Shown: positions 44,838 to 54,289, numbered from the stretch's first letter. The stretch: 64,000 bases of DNA from Bacteroides helcogenes P 36-108 (GCF_000186225.1 NC_014933.1:2728001-2792000), one strand, 5' to 3'. Numbers and translations are program-made. The notes: a model not told the origin generated them from the letters alone.

Positions 44838-45305
44838 ATGAAACTGGAAGAAGAAATAGGAGAGTTGTTAAAAGCAAAGAATTTATCTCTTTCTACCGCA
44901 GAAAGCTGTACAGGAGGCGGGATTGCTGCTTTGATAACCTCCATTCCCGGAAGTTCGGAATATTTCAATGGTGGAATTGTCGCTTATTCCAATGAAGTGA
45001 AAATGTCTTTGCTCCACGTCTCTGTCGAAACTTTGGAAAAACATGGCGCCGTGAGTCGTGAAACTGTGATAGAAATGGCAAAAGGTGCGATGAAAACGTT
45101 GAAAACTGATTGTGCTATCGCCACTTCCGGAATTGCAGGACCTGGAGGAGGTACTCCGGAAAAGCCTGTAGGCACTGTGTGGATTGCTGCTGCTTATAAA
45201 GATGAAATTATATCTATGAAGCAGGAGGGAAATTTAGGAAGAACGGGAAATGTGCAAAAAGCTATCCAAAACGCACTTATCATGCTTCGTAATAGACTGA
45301 AATGA
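44838..45305 (+). CDS. pncC: Nicotinamide-nucleotide amidase (CinA C-terminal domain)
   Basis: This stand-alone CinA C-terminal/PncC protein, which hydrolyses NMN to NaMN, has [21 protein letters not shown] (about residues 22-42) and [19 protein letters not shown]. The ATG at 44838 is preferred over an earlier in-frame start (44811). It is 155 residues long, the size of the single-domain form, without the MoaB-like N-terminal part. It lies 39 bases after tsaD. Confidence 0.92.
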   Translation: MKLEEEIGELLKAKNLSLSTAESCTGGGIAALITSIPGSSEYFNGGIVAYSNEVKMSLLHVSVETLEKHGAVSRETVIEMAKGAMKTLKTDCAIATSGIAGPGGGTPEKPVGTVWIAAAYKDEIISMKQEGNLGRTGNVQKAIQNALIMLRNRLK

Positions 45306-45427
45306 GGAAAAAATGCTATCATACAATGAATTATTTTATGAAAAACTTGTTTGGTAACTATAAAAGTGCTTACTTTGCGCTCTGTTTGAAATAGGCATAA
45401 AAGAAAACTATAAAAATTAAGATAGAA

Positions 45428-45688
45428 ATGTCAAAGATTTGTCAAATTACCGGAAAGAAGGCCATGATTGGCAACAATGTTTCACACTCAAAGAGAAGAA
45501 CTAAAAGAACCTTTGATTTGAACTTGTTTAACAAAAAGTTCTATTATGTAGAACAGGATTGTTGGATTAGTCTTAGCATTTGCGCTAACGGCTTACGCAT
45601 TATTAATAAGAAAGGACTGGACGCTGCTTTAAAAGATGCAGTAGCTAACGGTTATTGTGATTGGAAAAGCATTAAAGTTATTGGCTAA
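45428..45688 (+). CDS. rpmB: 50S ribosomal protein L28
   Basis: This 86-residue basic protein opens [33 protein letters not shown], the L28 signature. Promoter elements upstream are weak (TACTTTG-like near 45370). It starts the small operon rpmB-rpmG-bL38-like. Confidence 0.95.
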   Translation: MSKICQITGKKAMIGNNVSHSKRRTKRTFDLNLFNKKFYYVEQDCWISLSICANGLRIINKKGLDAALKDAVANGYCDWKSIKVIG

Positions 45689-45708
45689 AAAGTAGGAGAA
45701 TACTGATT

Positions 45709-45897
45709 ATGGCAAAGAAAGCAAAAGGTAACAGAGTACAGGTGATTCTGGAATGCACAGAACACAAGGATAGCGGTATGCCGGGAACTTCTCGTTATAT
45801 TACAACGAAGAATAGAAAGAATACCACAGAGAGATTGGAGTTGAAAAAATATAATCCGATCCTGAAGAGAGTGACAGTACATAAAGAAATTAAATAA
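45709..45897 (+). CDS. rpmG: 50S ribosomal protein L33
   Basis: This 62-residue protein has the [21 protein letters not shown] core. Only one cysteine is present, so this is the zinc-independent (C-minus) form. It follows rpmB by 20 bases. Confidence 0.94.
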   Translation: MAKKAKGNRVQVILECTEHKDSGMPGTSRYITTKNRKNTTERLELKKYNPILKRVTVHKEIK

Positions 45898-45910
45898 TAA
45901 AGCATAACCC

Positions 45911-46069
45911 ATGGCAAAGAAAACAGTAGCAAGTTTGCACGAAGGATCTAAAGAAGGTCGTTCTTATACTAAGGTTATCAAAATGGTAAAGTCTCCGAAA
46001 ACCGGTGCTTACATCTTTGATGAGCAAATGGTACAAAATGAAAAAGTGCAAGATTTTTTTAAGAAATAA
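45911..46069 (+). CDS. DUF4295-like small protein, probable ribosomal protein bL38
   Basis: This is 52 residues, MAKKTVASLHEGSKEGRS through VQDFFKK, highly basic. It matches the DUF4295 family found behind L28 and L33 across Bacteroidetes, which as I recall was identified as a new ribosomal protein (bL38) in a Flavobacterium ribosome structure. It starts 13 bases after rpmG, so co-expression with the ribosome genes is likely. Confidence 0.82.
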   Translation: MAKKTVASLHEGSKEGRSYTKVIKMVKSPKTGAYIFDEQMVQNEKVQDFFKK

Positions 46070-46103
46070 ATGAAGATAAAGCCTCTATGGCTATCAATAT
46101 CTT

Positions 46104-46147
46104 AATAAATCCCTTTATCGGATAAGCCGATAAGGGGATTTATTTTT
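46104..46147 (+). terminator. Terminator of the rpmB-rpmG operon
   Basis: An 18-base stem (46104-46121 with 46127-46144, one G-T pair) has a five-base loop, ending in a T-run at 46143-46147. It is very strong. Confidence 0.88.
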
Positions 46148-46187
46148 AAAAAGAGGACGAAGTTTTTATTATTCGTCAGTTTTGTTA

Positions 46188-46195
46188 TATCTTTG
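46188..46195 (+). promoter_or_regulatory. -7 box of ftsY
   Basis: TATCTTTG at 46188-46195 is an exact match. No TTTG is found at the usual -33 spacing. It is 32 bases before the ATG. Confidence 0.55.
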
Positions 46196-46227
46196 CGATA
46201 ATAATGTATTGTACAAACAATTAGAGT

Positions 46228-47187
46228 ATGGGATTTTTTAGTTTTTTCTCAAAAGAAAAGAAGGAAACTTTAGATAAAGGATTATCTAAGACGAAAGAAA
46301 GTGTATTTGGCAAGATTGCTCGCACTGTGGCAGGAAAGTCAAAAGTAGATGATGAAGTTCTGGATAATCTGGAAGAAGTATTAATAACTTCGGATGTGGG
46401 GGTAGAAACTACACTGAAAATTATTGGACGTATAGAGAAGCGCGCTGCAGCCGAAAAATATATGAATGCTCAGGAACTGAATATGATTCTGCGCGATGAA
46501 ATCGCAGCTTTACTTACGGAGAATAATTCTAAAGATGTGGATGATTTTGAAGCGCCAATAATGAAGAAACCTTACGTTATTATGGTGGTTGGCGTGAATG
46601 GCGTGGGGAAAACTACAACAATTGGTAAATTAGCCTATCAATTTAAGAAAGCCGGTAAATCTGTTTATTTGGGAGCGGCTGATACATTTCGTGCTGCCGC
46701 TGTGGAGCAATTAATGATTTGGGGCGAACGGGTGGGAGTGCCTGTCGTAAAACAAAAAATGGGAGCGGATCCCGCTTCTGTTGCATTTGATACATTAAGT
46801 TCTGCGGTGGCTAACAATGCTGATGTGGTGATTATTGATACAGCCGGTCGTCTCCATAACAAAGTCGGTTTGATGAATGAGTTGACTAAGATTAAGAATG
46901 TAATGAAGAAGGTTGTGTCTGATGCTCCTGATGAAGTACTACTTGTCTTGGATGGTTCTACCGGGCAAAATGCTTTCGAACAAGCGCGTCAGTTTACTTT
47001 AGCAACAGAAGTTACTGCTATGGCTGTTACCAAACTGGATGGTACGGCGAAAGGTGGTGTTGTCATTGGCATATCCGATCAATTTAAGATTCCAGTCAAA
47101 TACATCGGTTTGGGCGAAGGAATGGAAGACTTGCAGGTGTTCCGTAAGGTAGAATTTGTTGATTCACTGTTTGGAGGGAATGCATGA
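46228..47187 (+). CDS. ftsY: Signal recognition particle receptor FtsY
   Basis: This SRP-type GTPase (319 residues) docks ribosome-SRP complexes at the inner membrane. It has the P-loop GVNGVGKTTTIGKLA, DTFRAAAVEQL, IDTAGRLHN, TKLDGTAKGG and the closing GLGEGMEDLQVF. The acidic A-domain of E. coli FtsY is absent, as in most Bacteroidetes. It overlaps rimO by 4 bases. Confidence 0.96.
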   Translation: MGFFSFFSKEKKETLDKGLSKTKESVFGKIARTVAGKSKVDDEVLDNLEEVLITSDVGVETTLKIIGRIEKRAAAEKYMNAQELNMILRDEIAALLTENNSKDVDDFEAPIMKKPYVIMVVGVNGVGKTTTIGKLAYQFKKAGKSVYLGAADTFRAAAVEQLMIWGERVGVPVVKQKMGADPASVAFDTLSSAVANNADVVIIDTAGRLHNKVGLMNELTKIKNVMKKVVSDAPDEVLLVLDGSTGQNAFEQARQFTLATEVTAMAVTKLDGTAKGGVVIGISDQFKIPVKYIGLGEGMEDLQVFRKVEFVDSLFGGNA

Positions 47188-48482
47188 AAAGAAAAACTAT
47201 AGATATCATCACTTTGGGGTGTTCTAAAAATTTGGTGGATTCCGAACATTTAATGCGTCAATTAGAAGGGGTGGGTTATCATGTGACACACGATTCTGAA
47301 CATCCGAAAGGGCAAATTGCAGTGATTAATACCTGTGGTTTCATCGGTGATGCAAAGGAAGAATCCATTAATATGATATTGGAATTTGCACAAGCCAAGG
47401 AAGCGGGAGATTTGGAGAAACTTTATGTTATGGGATGCCTTTCAGAACGCTATTTGAAAGAACTGGCTGTTGAAATTCCGCAAGTTGATAAATTTTATGG
47501 TAAATTTAACTGGAAAGAATTGTTGCAGGATTTAGGCAAGGCTTATCATGACGAATTGCACATTGAGCGTACTCTAACGACTCCTAAGCATTATGCTTAT
47601 TTGAAAATTTCAGAAGGGTGTGACCGAAAATGTTCGTATTGTGCCATTCCCATTATTACCGGAAAGCATGTATCTCGTCCAATGGAGGAGATTCTGGATG
47701 AAGTGAAATATCTGGTAGCAGAGGGAGTAAAAGAATTTCAGGTTATAGCACAGGAATTGACTTATTATGGGGTGGATTTATATAAAAAGCAAATGCTTCC
47801 TGAGCTGATAGAACATATTTCCGAGATTCCGGGAGTAGAATGGATACGTTTGCATTATGCTTATCCGGCACATTTTCCAATGGAGTTGTTCCGTGTAATG
47901 AGGGAACGTTCCAATGTTTGTAAATATATGGATATTGCTTTGCAGCATATCAGTGATAATATGCTTATGAGGATGCGGCGGCATGTTACTAAAGCGGAGA
48001 CGTATCAGTTGATAGAAAAATTCCGCAATGAAGTGCCCGGTATACATTTACGTACTACTCTTATGGTAGGGTATCCAGGAGAGACAGAGGCTGATTTTGA
48101 AGAATTGAAGGATTTTGTACACAAGGTTCGCTTTGATAGAATGGGAGCCTTTGCATATTCGGAAGAGGAAGGAACCTATGCAGCGGCGACTTATGAGGAT
48201 TCTGTGCCTCAGGAGGTAAAACAGAAACGATTGGATGATTTGATGACTATTCAGCAAGGAATTTCAGCAGAATTAAGTACTGCAAAGATAGGGAAGCGAA
48301 TGAAGGTCATAATAGATCGTTTAGAAGGTGATTATTATGTGGGACGTACGGAGTTTGATTCTCCGGAAGTGGATCCTGAAGTCTTGATTAAGCGTAAAGA
48401 TAAGGATTTGCTTATTGGTAACTTTTACCAGACAGAGATTATTAATTCCGATGATTTCGATCTTTTTGGACAGATTGTTTAA
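47184..48482 (+). CDS. rimO: Ribosomal protein S12 methylthiotransferase RimO
   Basis: RimO is a radical SAM enzyme that methylthiolates an aspartate of S12. It has GCSKNLVDSEHLM, NTCGFIGDAKEE and GCLSERY (cysteines of the MTTase cluster), CDRKCSYCAIP (the CxxxCxxC cluster) and a C-terminal TRAM domain. The length is 432 residues. It is coupled to ftsY (ATGA). Confidence 0.95.
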   Translation: MKRKTIDIITLGCSKNLVDSEHLMRQLEGVGYHVTHDSEHPKGQIAVINTCGFIGDAKEESINMILEFAQAKEAGDLEKLYVMGCLSERYLKELAVEIPQVDKFYGKFNWKELLQDLGKAYHDELHIERTLTTPKHYAYLKISEGCDRKCSYCAIPIITGKHVSRPMEEILDEVKYLVAEGVKEFQVIAQELTYYGVDLYKKQMLPELIEHISEIPGVEWIRLHYAYPAHFPMELFRVMRERSNVCKYMDIALQHISDNMLMRMRRHVTKAETYQLIEKFRNEVPGIHLRTTLMVGYPGETEADFEELKDFVHKVRFDRMGAFAYSEEEGTYAAATYEDSVPQEVKQKRLDDLMTIQQGISAELSTAKIGKRMKVIIDRLEGDYYVGRTEFDSPEVDPEVLIKRKDKDLLIGNFYQTEIINSDDFDLFGQIV

Positions 48483-48562
48483 ATGTTTTTTTTCTGAATC
48501 ACTTGTGTATGTGGTGAAAATTTGCTAATATAGCACCGTAGTTCAAATAAAAAGCCTGTATT

Positions 48563-48835
48563 TTGAATAACAAAGAGTTTACTTCTGAATTGTCACGAAA
48601 GTTGGGGTATACATTAAAAGATACCTCTGAGTTAGTTGCATCTTTACTGTCGGATATGACGCGGCAGTTGGAGGAAGGGAACATTGTATCCGTGCAAGGG
48701 TTTGGTACATTTGAAGTGAAGAAAAAGGCGGAACGCATATCTGTTAATCCAAATACAAAACAACGTATGCTGGTTCCTCCCAAGTTGGTGTTGACATATA
48801 AGCCAAGTACATTATTGAAAGACAAGTTTAAATGA
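48563..48835 (+). CDS. HU family DNA-binding protein
   Basis: This 90-residue histone-like protein (FTSELSRKLGYTLKDTSELV then VSVQGFGTFEVKKKAERI) lacks a long tail. The start is TTG at 48563; the frame is open upstream but there is no suitable ATG. A second HU-type gene follows 22 bases later. Confidence 0.88.
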   Translation: MNNKEFTSELSRKLGYTLKDTSELVASLLSDMTRQLEEGNIVSVQGFGTFEVKKKAERISVNPNTKQRMLVPPKLVLTYKPSTLLKDKFK

Positions 48836-48857
48836 GTTGTCCTTTATTTCATAAATT

Positions 48858-49391
48858 ATGAATGAAAAGTTAAACATACAGGACTTGATAGATATGCTGG
48901 CAGAAAAGCATGGCATGAGCAAAAAGAATGCTGATAGTTTTGTGAAAGAATTTTTTCTGCTGATTGAAGAATCATTGGAGAAAGACAAGTATGTGAAGAT
49001 TAAAGGGCTGGGTACTTTTAAGTTGATTGATGTAGAAAGTCGCGAAAGTGTCAATGTTAATACGGGAGAGAGATTTGAGATACAAGGGCATACTAAGGTG
49101 TCTTTCACTCCGGAACCTACTTTAAAGGATATTATTAATAAACCGTTCTCGCATTTTGAAACAGTTGTTTTAAATGATAGTACGGTACTTGAAGATACTC
49201 CTCTTGAAAATGAAGAAGAAGATGAGATGTCTGAGGTAAAAGAGCCCGTAACTGATGACAGAAAGGAGTATCCTGCGGTGATATCTGAAAAAGATAATTT
49301 TGAAGATGAGATACTGCCACAGTTTGTGGAGGAAGCAGAAGTAGATGTTACGAAAAAAAAACAGATTCTCCTACTGATTCATCTGCCATGA
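48858..49391 (+). CDS. HU domain protein with acidic linker (likely 5' part of a split gene)
   Basis: The HU fold is at residues 1-95 (IQDLIDMLAEKHGMSKKNAD then VKIKGLGTFKLIDV). An acidic linker follows (EEEDEMSEVKEP) until an A9 run at 49353-49361. In this frame the protein ends QILLLIHLP and stops. In the -1 frame the DNA reads TDSPTDSSA directly into the ATG of the next ORF, a natural linker. A -1 slip would give a 354-residue HU-TM-LysM protein. The gene may therefore be frameshifted (natural slippage, mutation or assembly error), or the two may be separate but coupled. Confidence 0.85.
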   Translation: MNEKLNIQDLIDMLAEKHGMSKKNADSFVKEFFLLIEESLEKDKYVKIKGLGTFKLIDVESRESVNVNTGERFEIQGHTKVSFTPEPTLKDIINKPFSHFETVVLNDSTVLEDTPLENEEEDEMSEVKEPVTDDRKEYPAVISEKDNFEDEILPQFVEEAEVDVTKKKQILLLIHLP

Positions 49392-49921
49392 AATATTTTG
49401 TTGGTATAGTTGTTTTCGTTGTAATATTGTGTGGAGGTACTGTCATTTTCATGTATTATCCGGATTTGCTGAATACAATTTCATCTTCTAAAACTTCATC
49501 AAAAGAAACTGTTGAATCCGAAACGGATAAACGTGATAATATGCTGCTTTTGACAGATAGTTCTGATGTGGTAAATGTTATTGGGAAAACAGATACTGTG
49601 ATTGAAAATCTTGATGCGTACCCGAAGCCAAAACAAGATATTTCGGAAGAAAATGTATCGCAGCCTATACTAAAGAAAGAGCAAAAGAAGAAGACTACTG
49701 TTCCATTTGAACCGGACTCTGTCGGCTATACAATTGTTGGTACGGAAACTACTTATACTATCAAAGAAGGAGAGACATTGACGAAAGTTGCTCTCCGCTT
49801 TTATGGAACAAAGGCATTATGGCCATATATTGTGAAGCATAATCCGGAAGTAATCAAGAATCCGGATAATGTGCCATTTGGTACTACTATCAAGATACCT
49901 AAATTGGCAAAGAGGCAGTAA
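49388..49921 (+). CDS. Membrane/LysM protein (likely 3' part of the HU-LysM protein)
   Basis: The protein starts MKYFVGIVVFVVILCGGTVIFMYY, one transmembrane helix, then a polar linker and a C-terminal LysM domain (TYTIKEGETLTKVALRFYGTKALWPYIVKHNP, about residues 128-165). LysM binds peptidoglycan, so the domain should be periplasmic. The ATG overlaps the stop of the preceding HU gene (ATGA). With the HU domain fused, the protein would link DNA to the cell wall. As a separate protein it would be a membrane-anchored LysM protein. Confidence 0.85.
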   Translation: MKYFVGIVVFVVILCGGTVIFMYYPDLLNTISSSKTSSKETVESETDKRDNMLLLTDSSDVVNVIGKTDTVIENLDAYPKPKQDISEENVSQPILKKEQKKKTTVPFEPDSVGYTIVGTETTYTIKEGETLTKVALRFYGTKALWPYIVKHNPEVIKNPDNVPFGTTIKIPKLAKRQ

Positions 49922-49941
49922 AAAAATACTGCTTCTTTTTT
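49912..49941 (+). terminator. Terminator after the LysM gene
   Basis: GAGGCAGTA (49912-49920) pairs with TACTGCTTC (49927-49935) around an A6 loop, followed by T6. The stem begins inside the last codons of the gene. Confidence 0.85.
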
Positions 49942-50034
49942 GTTTAAATACTAAACTCTATGAAAGTAATTTAATCTAAAAGGTTTCGCATTGTTTTTTA
50001 ATAAAAATTAGTTGGTATGGTTAATTTATTCCCG

Positions 50035-50042
50035 TATTTTTG
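50035..50042 (+). promoter_or_regulatory. -7 box upstream of moxR
   Basis: TATTTTTG at 50035-50042, with TTGG at the -33 distance (19 bases between). The start would lie near 50049, about 64 bases before the ATG. Confidence 0.55.
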
Positions 50043-50112
50043 GGAGCGAAAAGTAATTGCTGGTGCAGGACCAGATAAATATGAAAATTAAACATTAAAA
50101 ATATATTGATTT

Positions 50113-51108
50113 ATGGCTGAAACAATTGATATTCGTGAATTGAACGAGCGAATTGAGAAACAGAGTGCTTTCGTTACCAATCTTACCACAGGCATGGACC
50201 AGGTTATCGTAGGTCAAAAACATTTGGTGGAGTCGTTGCTAATAGGTCTGTTATCTGACGGACATGTGTTGCTGGAAGGTGTGCCCGGATTAGCGAAAAC
50301 ATTAGCTATCAAAACATTGTCTTCTTTGATTGATGCACAGTACAGTCGTGTTCAATTTACACCGGATTTGTTGCCGGCCGATGTTATTGGTACAATGGTT
50401 TACAGTCAGAAAGACGAGACATTTCAAGTGAAGAAAGGTCCCGTTTTTGCTAATTTTGTTTTGGCTGATGAGATTAACCGTGCTCCGGCCAAAGTACAGA
50501 GCGCTTTGCTGGAAGCCATGCAGGAACGACAAGTTACTATCGGTAAAGAAACATTCAAATTGCCTGAACCGTTTCTTGTACTTGCTACGCAAAATCCGAT
50601 TGAACAGGAAGGTACTTATCCATTACCTGAAGCACAAGTAGATCGTTTTATGCTGAAAGTAGTCATTGATTATCCGAAATTAGAGGAAGAAAAGCTGATC
50701 ATCCGTCAGAATATTAATGGAGAAAAGCTCAATGTGAGGCCAATTCTGAATGCGAATGAAATTATCGAAGCCCGCAAAGTTGTTCGTCAGGTTTACTTGG
50801 ATGAAAAAATAGAGAAATATATTGTTGATATAGTGTTTGCTACGCGTTATCCGGATAAATATGATTTGAAAGAACTGAAGGAGATGATAGGATTTGGCGG
50901 TTCACCGCGTGCATCTATTAATTTAGCATTGGCTGCCCGCAGTTATGCATTCATTAAGCGTCGTGGTTATGTTATTCCAGAGGATGTTCGTGCCGTAGCA
51001 CATGATGTATTACGTCATCGTATTGGTTTGACTTATGAGGCAGAAGCCAGTAACATGACTTCGGATGAAATCATCAGTAAAATATTGAATAAGGTTGAAG
51101 TGCCTTAA
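50113..51108 (+). CDS. moxR: MoxR family AAA+ ATPase
   Basis: This 331-residue AAA+ protein has Walker A GVPGLAKTLAIKTL, Walker B with VLADEINRAPAKVQSALLEAMQER, and sensor region TQNPIEQEGTYPLPEAQVDRFML. MoxR proteins act as chaperone-like partners of VWA and DUF58 proteins, which are encoded directly downstream. In Bacteroides the set is the bat operon, linked to oxygen tolerance. A perfect 8-bp hairpin (51152-51173) lies between this gene and the next, but without a T-run. Confidence 0.95.
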   Translation: MAETIDIRELNERIEKQSAFVTNLTTGMDQVIVGQKHLVESLLIGLLSDGHVLLEGVPGLAKTLAIKTLSSLIDAQYSRVQFTPDLLPADVIGTMVYSQKDETFQVKKGPVFANFVLADEINRAPAKVQSALLEAMQERQVTIGKETFKLPEPFLVLATQNPIEQEGTYPLPEAQVDRFMLKVVIDYPKLEEEKLIIRQNINGEKLNVRPILNANEIIEARKVVRQVYLDEKIEKYIVDIVFATRYPDKYDLKELKEMIGFGGSPRASINLALAARSYAFIKRRGYVIPEDVRAVAHDVLRHRIGLTYEAEASNMTSDEIISKILNKVEVP

Positions 51109-51241
51109 AGTATTGTATCAGTATCTTCGATTCATGACACCAAGTGCGAATTCTCACATATATAAATGTGAGAGGCTGCGATTGCAATTATGAGGCGATG
51201 TTGTTTAAGTGTAATTTTAACGGTTCTTATTCATATATTTA

Positions 51242-52111
51242 ATGGAAACAACTGATTTATTAAAGAAGGTTCGTCAGATTGAAATAAAGACGCGCGGATT
51301 ATCCAACAATATTTTTGCCGGGCAGTATCATTCAGCCTTTAAGGGTAGAGGTATGGCATTTTCCGAAGTGCGTGAGTATCAGTTTGGCGATGATATACGA
51401 GACATTGATTGGAATGTGACTGCGCGCTTCAATAAGCCTTATGTGAAGGTATTTGAAGAAGAACGTGAACTGACCGTAATGTTATTGGTAGATGTTTCCG
51501 GTAGTTTGGAATTTGGTACGATAAAGCAAATGAAGAAAGACATGGTGACTGAGATAGCTGCAACTTTGGCTTTTTCCGCCATCCAAAATAATGATAAGAT
51601 CGGTGTAATCTTCTTCTCGGATCGGATTGAAAAGTTCATTCCCCCAAAGAAAGGACGTAAACATATACTTTACATCATTCGTGAGTTGATAGACTTTCAT
51701 GCAGAAAGTCGCAGAACAAATATTTGCCTTGGATTGGAATATCTGACTAATGTGATGAAACGCCGTTGTACGGCTTTTGTCTTGTCTGACTTTATTGATC
51801 AGAAAAGTTTTAAAAGTGCTATGACCATTGCTAATCGCAAACATGATGTGGTTGCTATTCAGATTTATGATCGTCGCGTAGAAGATCTTCCGGCCATAGG
51901 TTTGATGAAGATTAAGGATGCCGAAACGGGACATGAACAGTGGATTGACACTTCTTCGCATGCAGTGCGCCGGGCTCACCATGATTGGTGGGTGAATAAG
52001 CAGATGGAACTGAATGAAACATTTACAAAAAGTAATGTGGATAATGTGTCTGTACGTACAGATCAGGATTATGTCAAGGCATTGATGAATTTGTTTGCGA
52101 AACGAAATTAA
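51242..52111 (+). CDS. DUF58 protein of the bat operon
   Basis: This 289-residue cytoplasmic protein has the DUF58 core DIRDIDWNVTARFNKPYVKVFEEERE, followed by MLLVDVSGSLEFG, a VWA-like metal site. MoxR-DUF58 pairs occur next to VWA proteins in many bacteria. There is a 133-base gap to moxR, and it runs 7 bases before the next gene. Confidence 0.9.
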   Translation: METTDLLKKVRQIEIKTRGLSNNIFAGQYHSAFKGRGMAFSEVREYQFGDDIRDIDWNVTARFNKPYVKVFEEERELTVMLLVDVSGSLEFGTIKQMKKDMVTEIAATLAFSAIQNNDKIGVIFFSDRIEKFIPPKKGRKHILYIIRELIDFHAESRRTNICLGLEYLTNVMKRRCTAFVLSDFIDQKSFKSAMTIANRKHDVVAIQIYDRRVEDLPAIGLMKIKDAETGHEQWIDTSSHAVRRAHHDWWVNKQMELNETFTKSNVDNVSVRTDQDYVKALMNLFAKRN

Positions 52112-52118
52112 TCGGAAA

Positions 52119-53192
52119 ATGAAAAGATTATTACTTCTGATAACACTGTTAGTAGCAGTAATGGGCAGAATGTCAGCCCAGTCGGTAACGGTAGATGCGA
52201 CTATTGACTCGCTGCAAATCCTCGTCGGGGAGCAGGCGAAGATAAAGCTTCAAGTTGCATTGGATGCTGGAAAGCGCGCTATATTCCCTGTATATACCGA
52301 CACATTAATACATGGAGTAGAAATTATTGATGTGGCTAAACCAGATACACAGTTATTGAATGATGGTCGGCGTTCATTGATTACCCAAGAATATACAGTT
52401 ACATCTTTTGACTCTGCTCTTTATTACTTGCCGCCAATGGAAGTTATGGTGGACAACAAACTTTATCGTTCCAAAGCATTGGCATTAAAAGTATATTCTA
52501 TGCCTGTGGATACCTTGCATCCCGATCAGTTTTTTGGTCCTAAAACGGTGATGCAAGTTCCATTTATGTGGGAAGACTGGTATGTTGCGATTGCGTGTGT
52601 ATTATTATTTGTTCCTTTTCTTTTGCTGCTTATCTATTTTGTTAAACGAATACGTGACAATAAGCCAATTATTCGCAAGGTAAAAGTTGAACCCAAATTA
52701 CCACCTCATCAATTGGCAATGCAAGAAATTGAACGTATTAAAAATGAGAAGGCTTGGCAAAAAGGATTATCGAAGGAGTATTATACGGAATTGACGGATG
52801 CTATTCGTATATATATTAAAGAACGTTTTGGCTTTAATGCTTTGGAGATGACATCTTCTGAAATTATAGATAAGTTATTGGAAATTAACGATAAAGGAGC
52901 AATTTCAGATTTACGTGAATTGTTCTGGACTGCTGATTTGGTAAAATTCGCCAAGCACAATCCAATGATGAATGAAAATGATGCTAACTTGATTAATGCC
53001 ATTGACTTTATTAATGAAACAAAAATGGAAGAGGATCAGAATGTGAAACCTCAGCCTACTGAGATTACTATTATTGAAAAACGTTCGTTACGTACTAAAA
53101 TATTGCTCGGCGCAAGCATTGTGTTATTGGCTGCTGTTCTTATTGGTTCGCTGATATACATAAGTTTGGAGTTATACAATTATTTTGCTTAG
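52119..53192 (+). CDS. Bat-operon membrane protein with signal peptide
   Basis: This 357-residue protein has a signal peptide (MKRLLLLITLLVAVMGRMSAQ), a periplasmic beta-rich domain (about 22-150), a membrane helix (about 160-180), a cytoplasmic helical part with YYTELTDAIRIYIKERFGFNALEMTSSEII, and a second helix at the C-terminus. It resembles the middle gene between DUF58 and BatA in Bacteroides. The ATG at 52119 is chosen over one at 52095, because the signal peptide starts there. No enzymatic motif is seen. Confidence 0.8.
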   Translation: MKRLLLLITLLVAVMGRMSAQSVTVDATIDSLQILVGEQAKIKLQVALDAGKRAIFPVYTDTLIHGVEIIDVAKPDTQLLNDGRRSLITQEYTVTSFDSALYYLPPMEVMVDNKLYRSKALALKVYSMPVDTLHPDQFFGPKTVMQVPFMWEDWYVAIACVLLFVPFLLLLIYFVKRIRDNKPIIRKVKVEPKLPPHQLAMQEIERIKNEKAWQKGLSKEYYTELTDAIRIYIKERFGFNALEMTSSEIIDKLLEINDKGAISDLRELFWTADLVKFAKHNPMMNENDANLINAIDFINETKMEEDQNVKPQPTEITIIEKRSLRTKILLGASIVLLAAVLIGSLIYISLELYNYFA

Positions 53193-53234
53193 AATGACTC
53201 AATTTAAATAGTAATAGTTAAATCGTAAACAGAT

Positions 53235-54218
53235 ATGGTTTTTGCCAATATTGAATATTTATTTTTACTGCTTTTACTTATACCTTATATACTATGGTAT
53301 ATCATGAAGCGGAAGAACAGTGAAGCAACACTTCAGATTTCGGATGCTCGCGTATATGCACATACTCCGAAAAGTTATAAGAATTATTTGCTTCATGCAC
53401 CGTTTATATTACGGATAGTTGCTTTAATATTGATGATTATTGTTTTAGCACGTCCACAGACAACTAATAGTTGGCAAAACAGTGAGATTGAAGGTATAGA
53501 TATCATGCTTGCTATGGATGTTTCTACAAGTATGCTTGCTGAGGATTTGAAGCCCAATCGCTTGGAAGCGGCAAAAGATGTTGCAACTGAGTTTATAAAC
53601 GGCCGTCCCAATGACAATATAGGTATAACCTTATTTGCCGGGGAGAGTTTCACACAATGTCCGCTTACAGTAGATCATGCAGTCTTGTTAAATCTGCTTA
53701 AAGACATGAAATGTGGCTTCATTGAAGATGGTACAGCGATTGGTATGGGACTTGCCAATGCTGTTACTCGTTTGAAAGATAGCAAAGCTAAATCAAAGGT
53801 CATTATTCTGTTGACGGATGGTGTCAACAATAAAGGTGACATTTCTCCTTTAACTGCTGCTGAAATAGCCAAGAGTTTCGGTATTCGTGTTTACACTATT
53901 GGAGTAGGAACTAATGGTATGGCACCATATCCATATCCGGTAGGCGGAACAGTACAGTATGTCAATATGCCTGTTGAAATAGATGAAAAGACTCTGACAC
54001 AGATTGCCGGGACTACGGAAGGAAATTATTTTCGTGCAACCAGTAATTCCAAGCTTAAAGAGGTATATGAAGAAATAGATAAATTGGAGAAAACAAAATT
54101 GAATGTGAAGGAATACAGCAAACGTCAAGAAGAATATCGTTGGTTTGCATTAGCTGCTTTCTTATGTGTGTTGTTGGAAGTTCTCCTGTGTAACTCTATC
54201 TTAAAGAAGATACCATAA
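53235..54218 (+). CDS. batA: BatA, VWA-domain membrane protein
   Basis: This 327-residue protein has N-terminal membrane helices, a VWA domain with MLAMDVSTSMLAEDL (MIDAS DxSxS, about residues 90-104) and GDISPL then YTIGVGTNG, and a C-terminal helix. Its function is unknown in detail; bat mutants of B. fragilis lose oxygen tolerance. It is followed by batB after 71 bases. Confidence 0.93.
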   Translation: MVFANIEYLFLLLLLIPYILWYIMKRKNSEATLQISDARVYAHTPKSYKNYLLHAPFILRIVALILMIIVLARPQTTNSWQNSEIEGIDIMLAMDVSTSMLAEDLKPNRLEAAKDVATEFINGRPNDNIGITLFAGESFTQCPLTVDHAVLLNLLKDMKCGFIEDGTAIGMGLANAVTRLKDSKAKSKVIILLTDGVNNKGDISPLTAAEIAKSFGIRVYTIGVGTNGMAPYPYPVGGTVQYVNMPVEIDEKTLTQIAGTTEGNYFRATSNSKLKEVYEEIDKLEKTKLNVKEYSKRQEEYRWFALAAFLCVLLEVLLCNSILKKIP

Positions 54219-54289
54219 TGTAAATAAGGAGTGTATAGTAGTGAATCTATTGTATTGCTTAATTGTAAAATAGTAAATGTAAATAGAAA

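Noticed and set aside
51152..51173. Hairpin between moxR and DUF58 as a terminator
   Set aside because: It is a perfect 8-bp stem, but no T-run follows, and the operon continues downstream.
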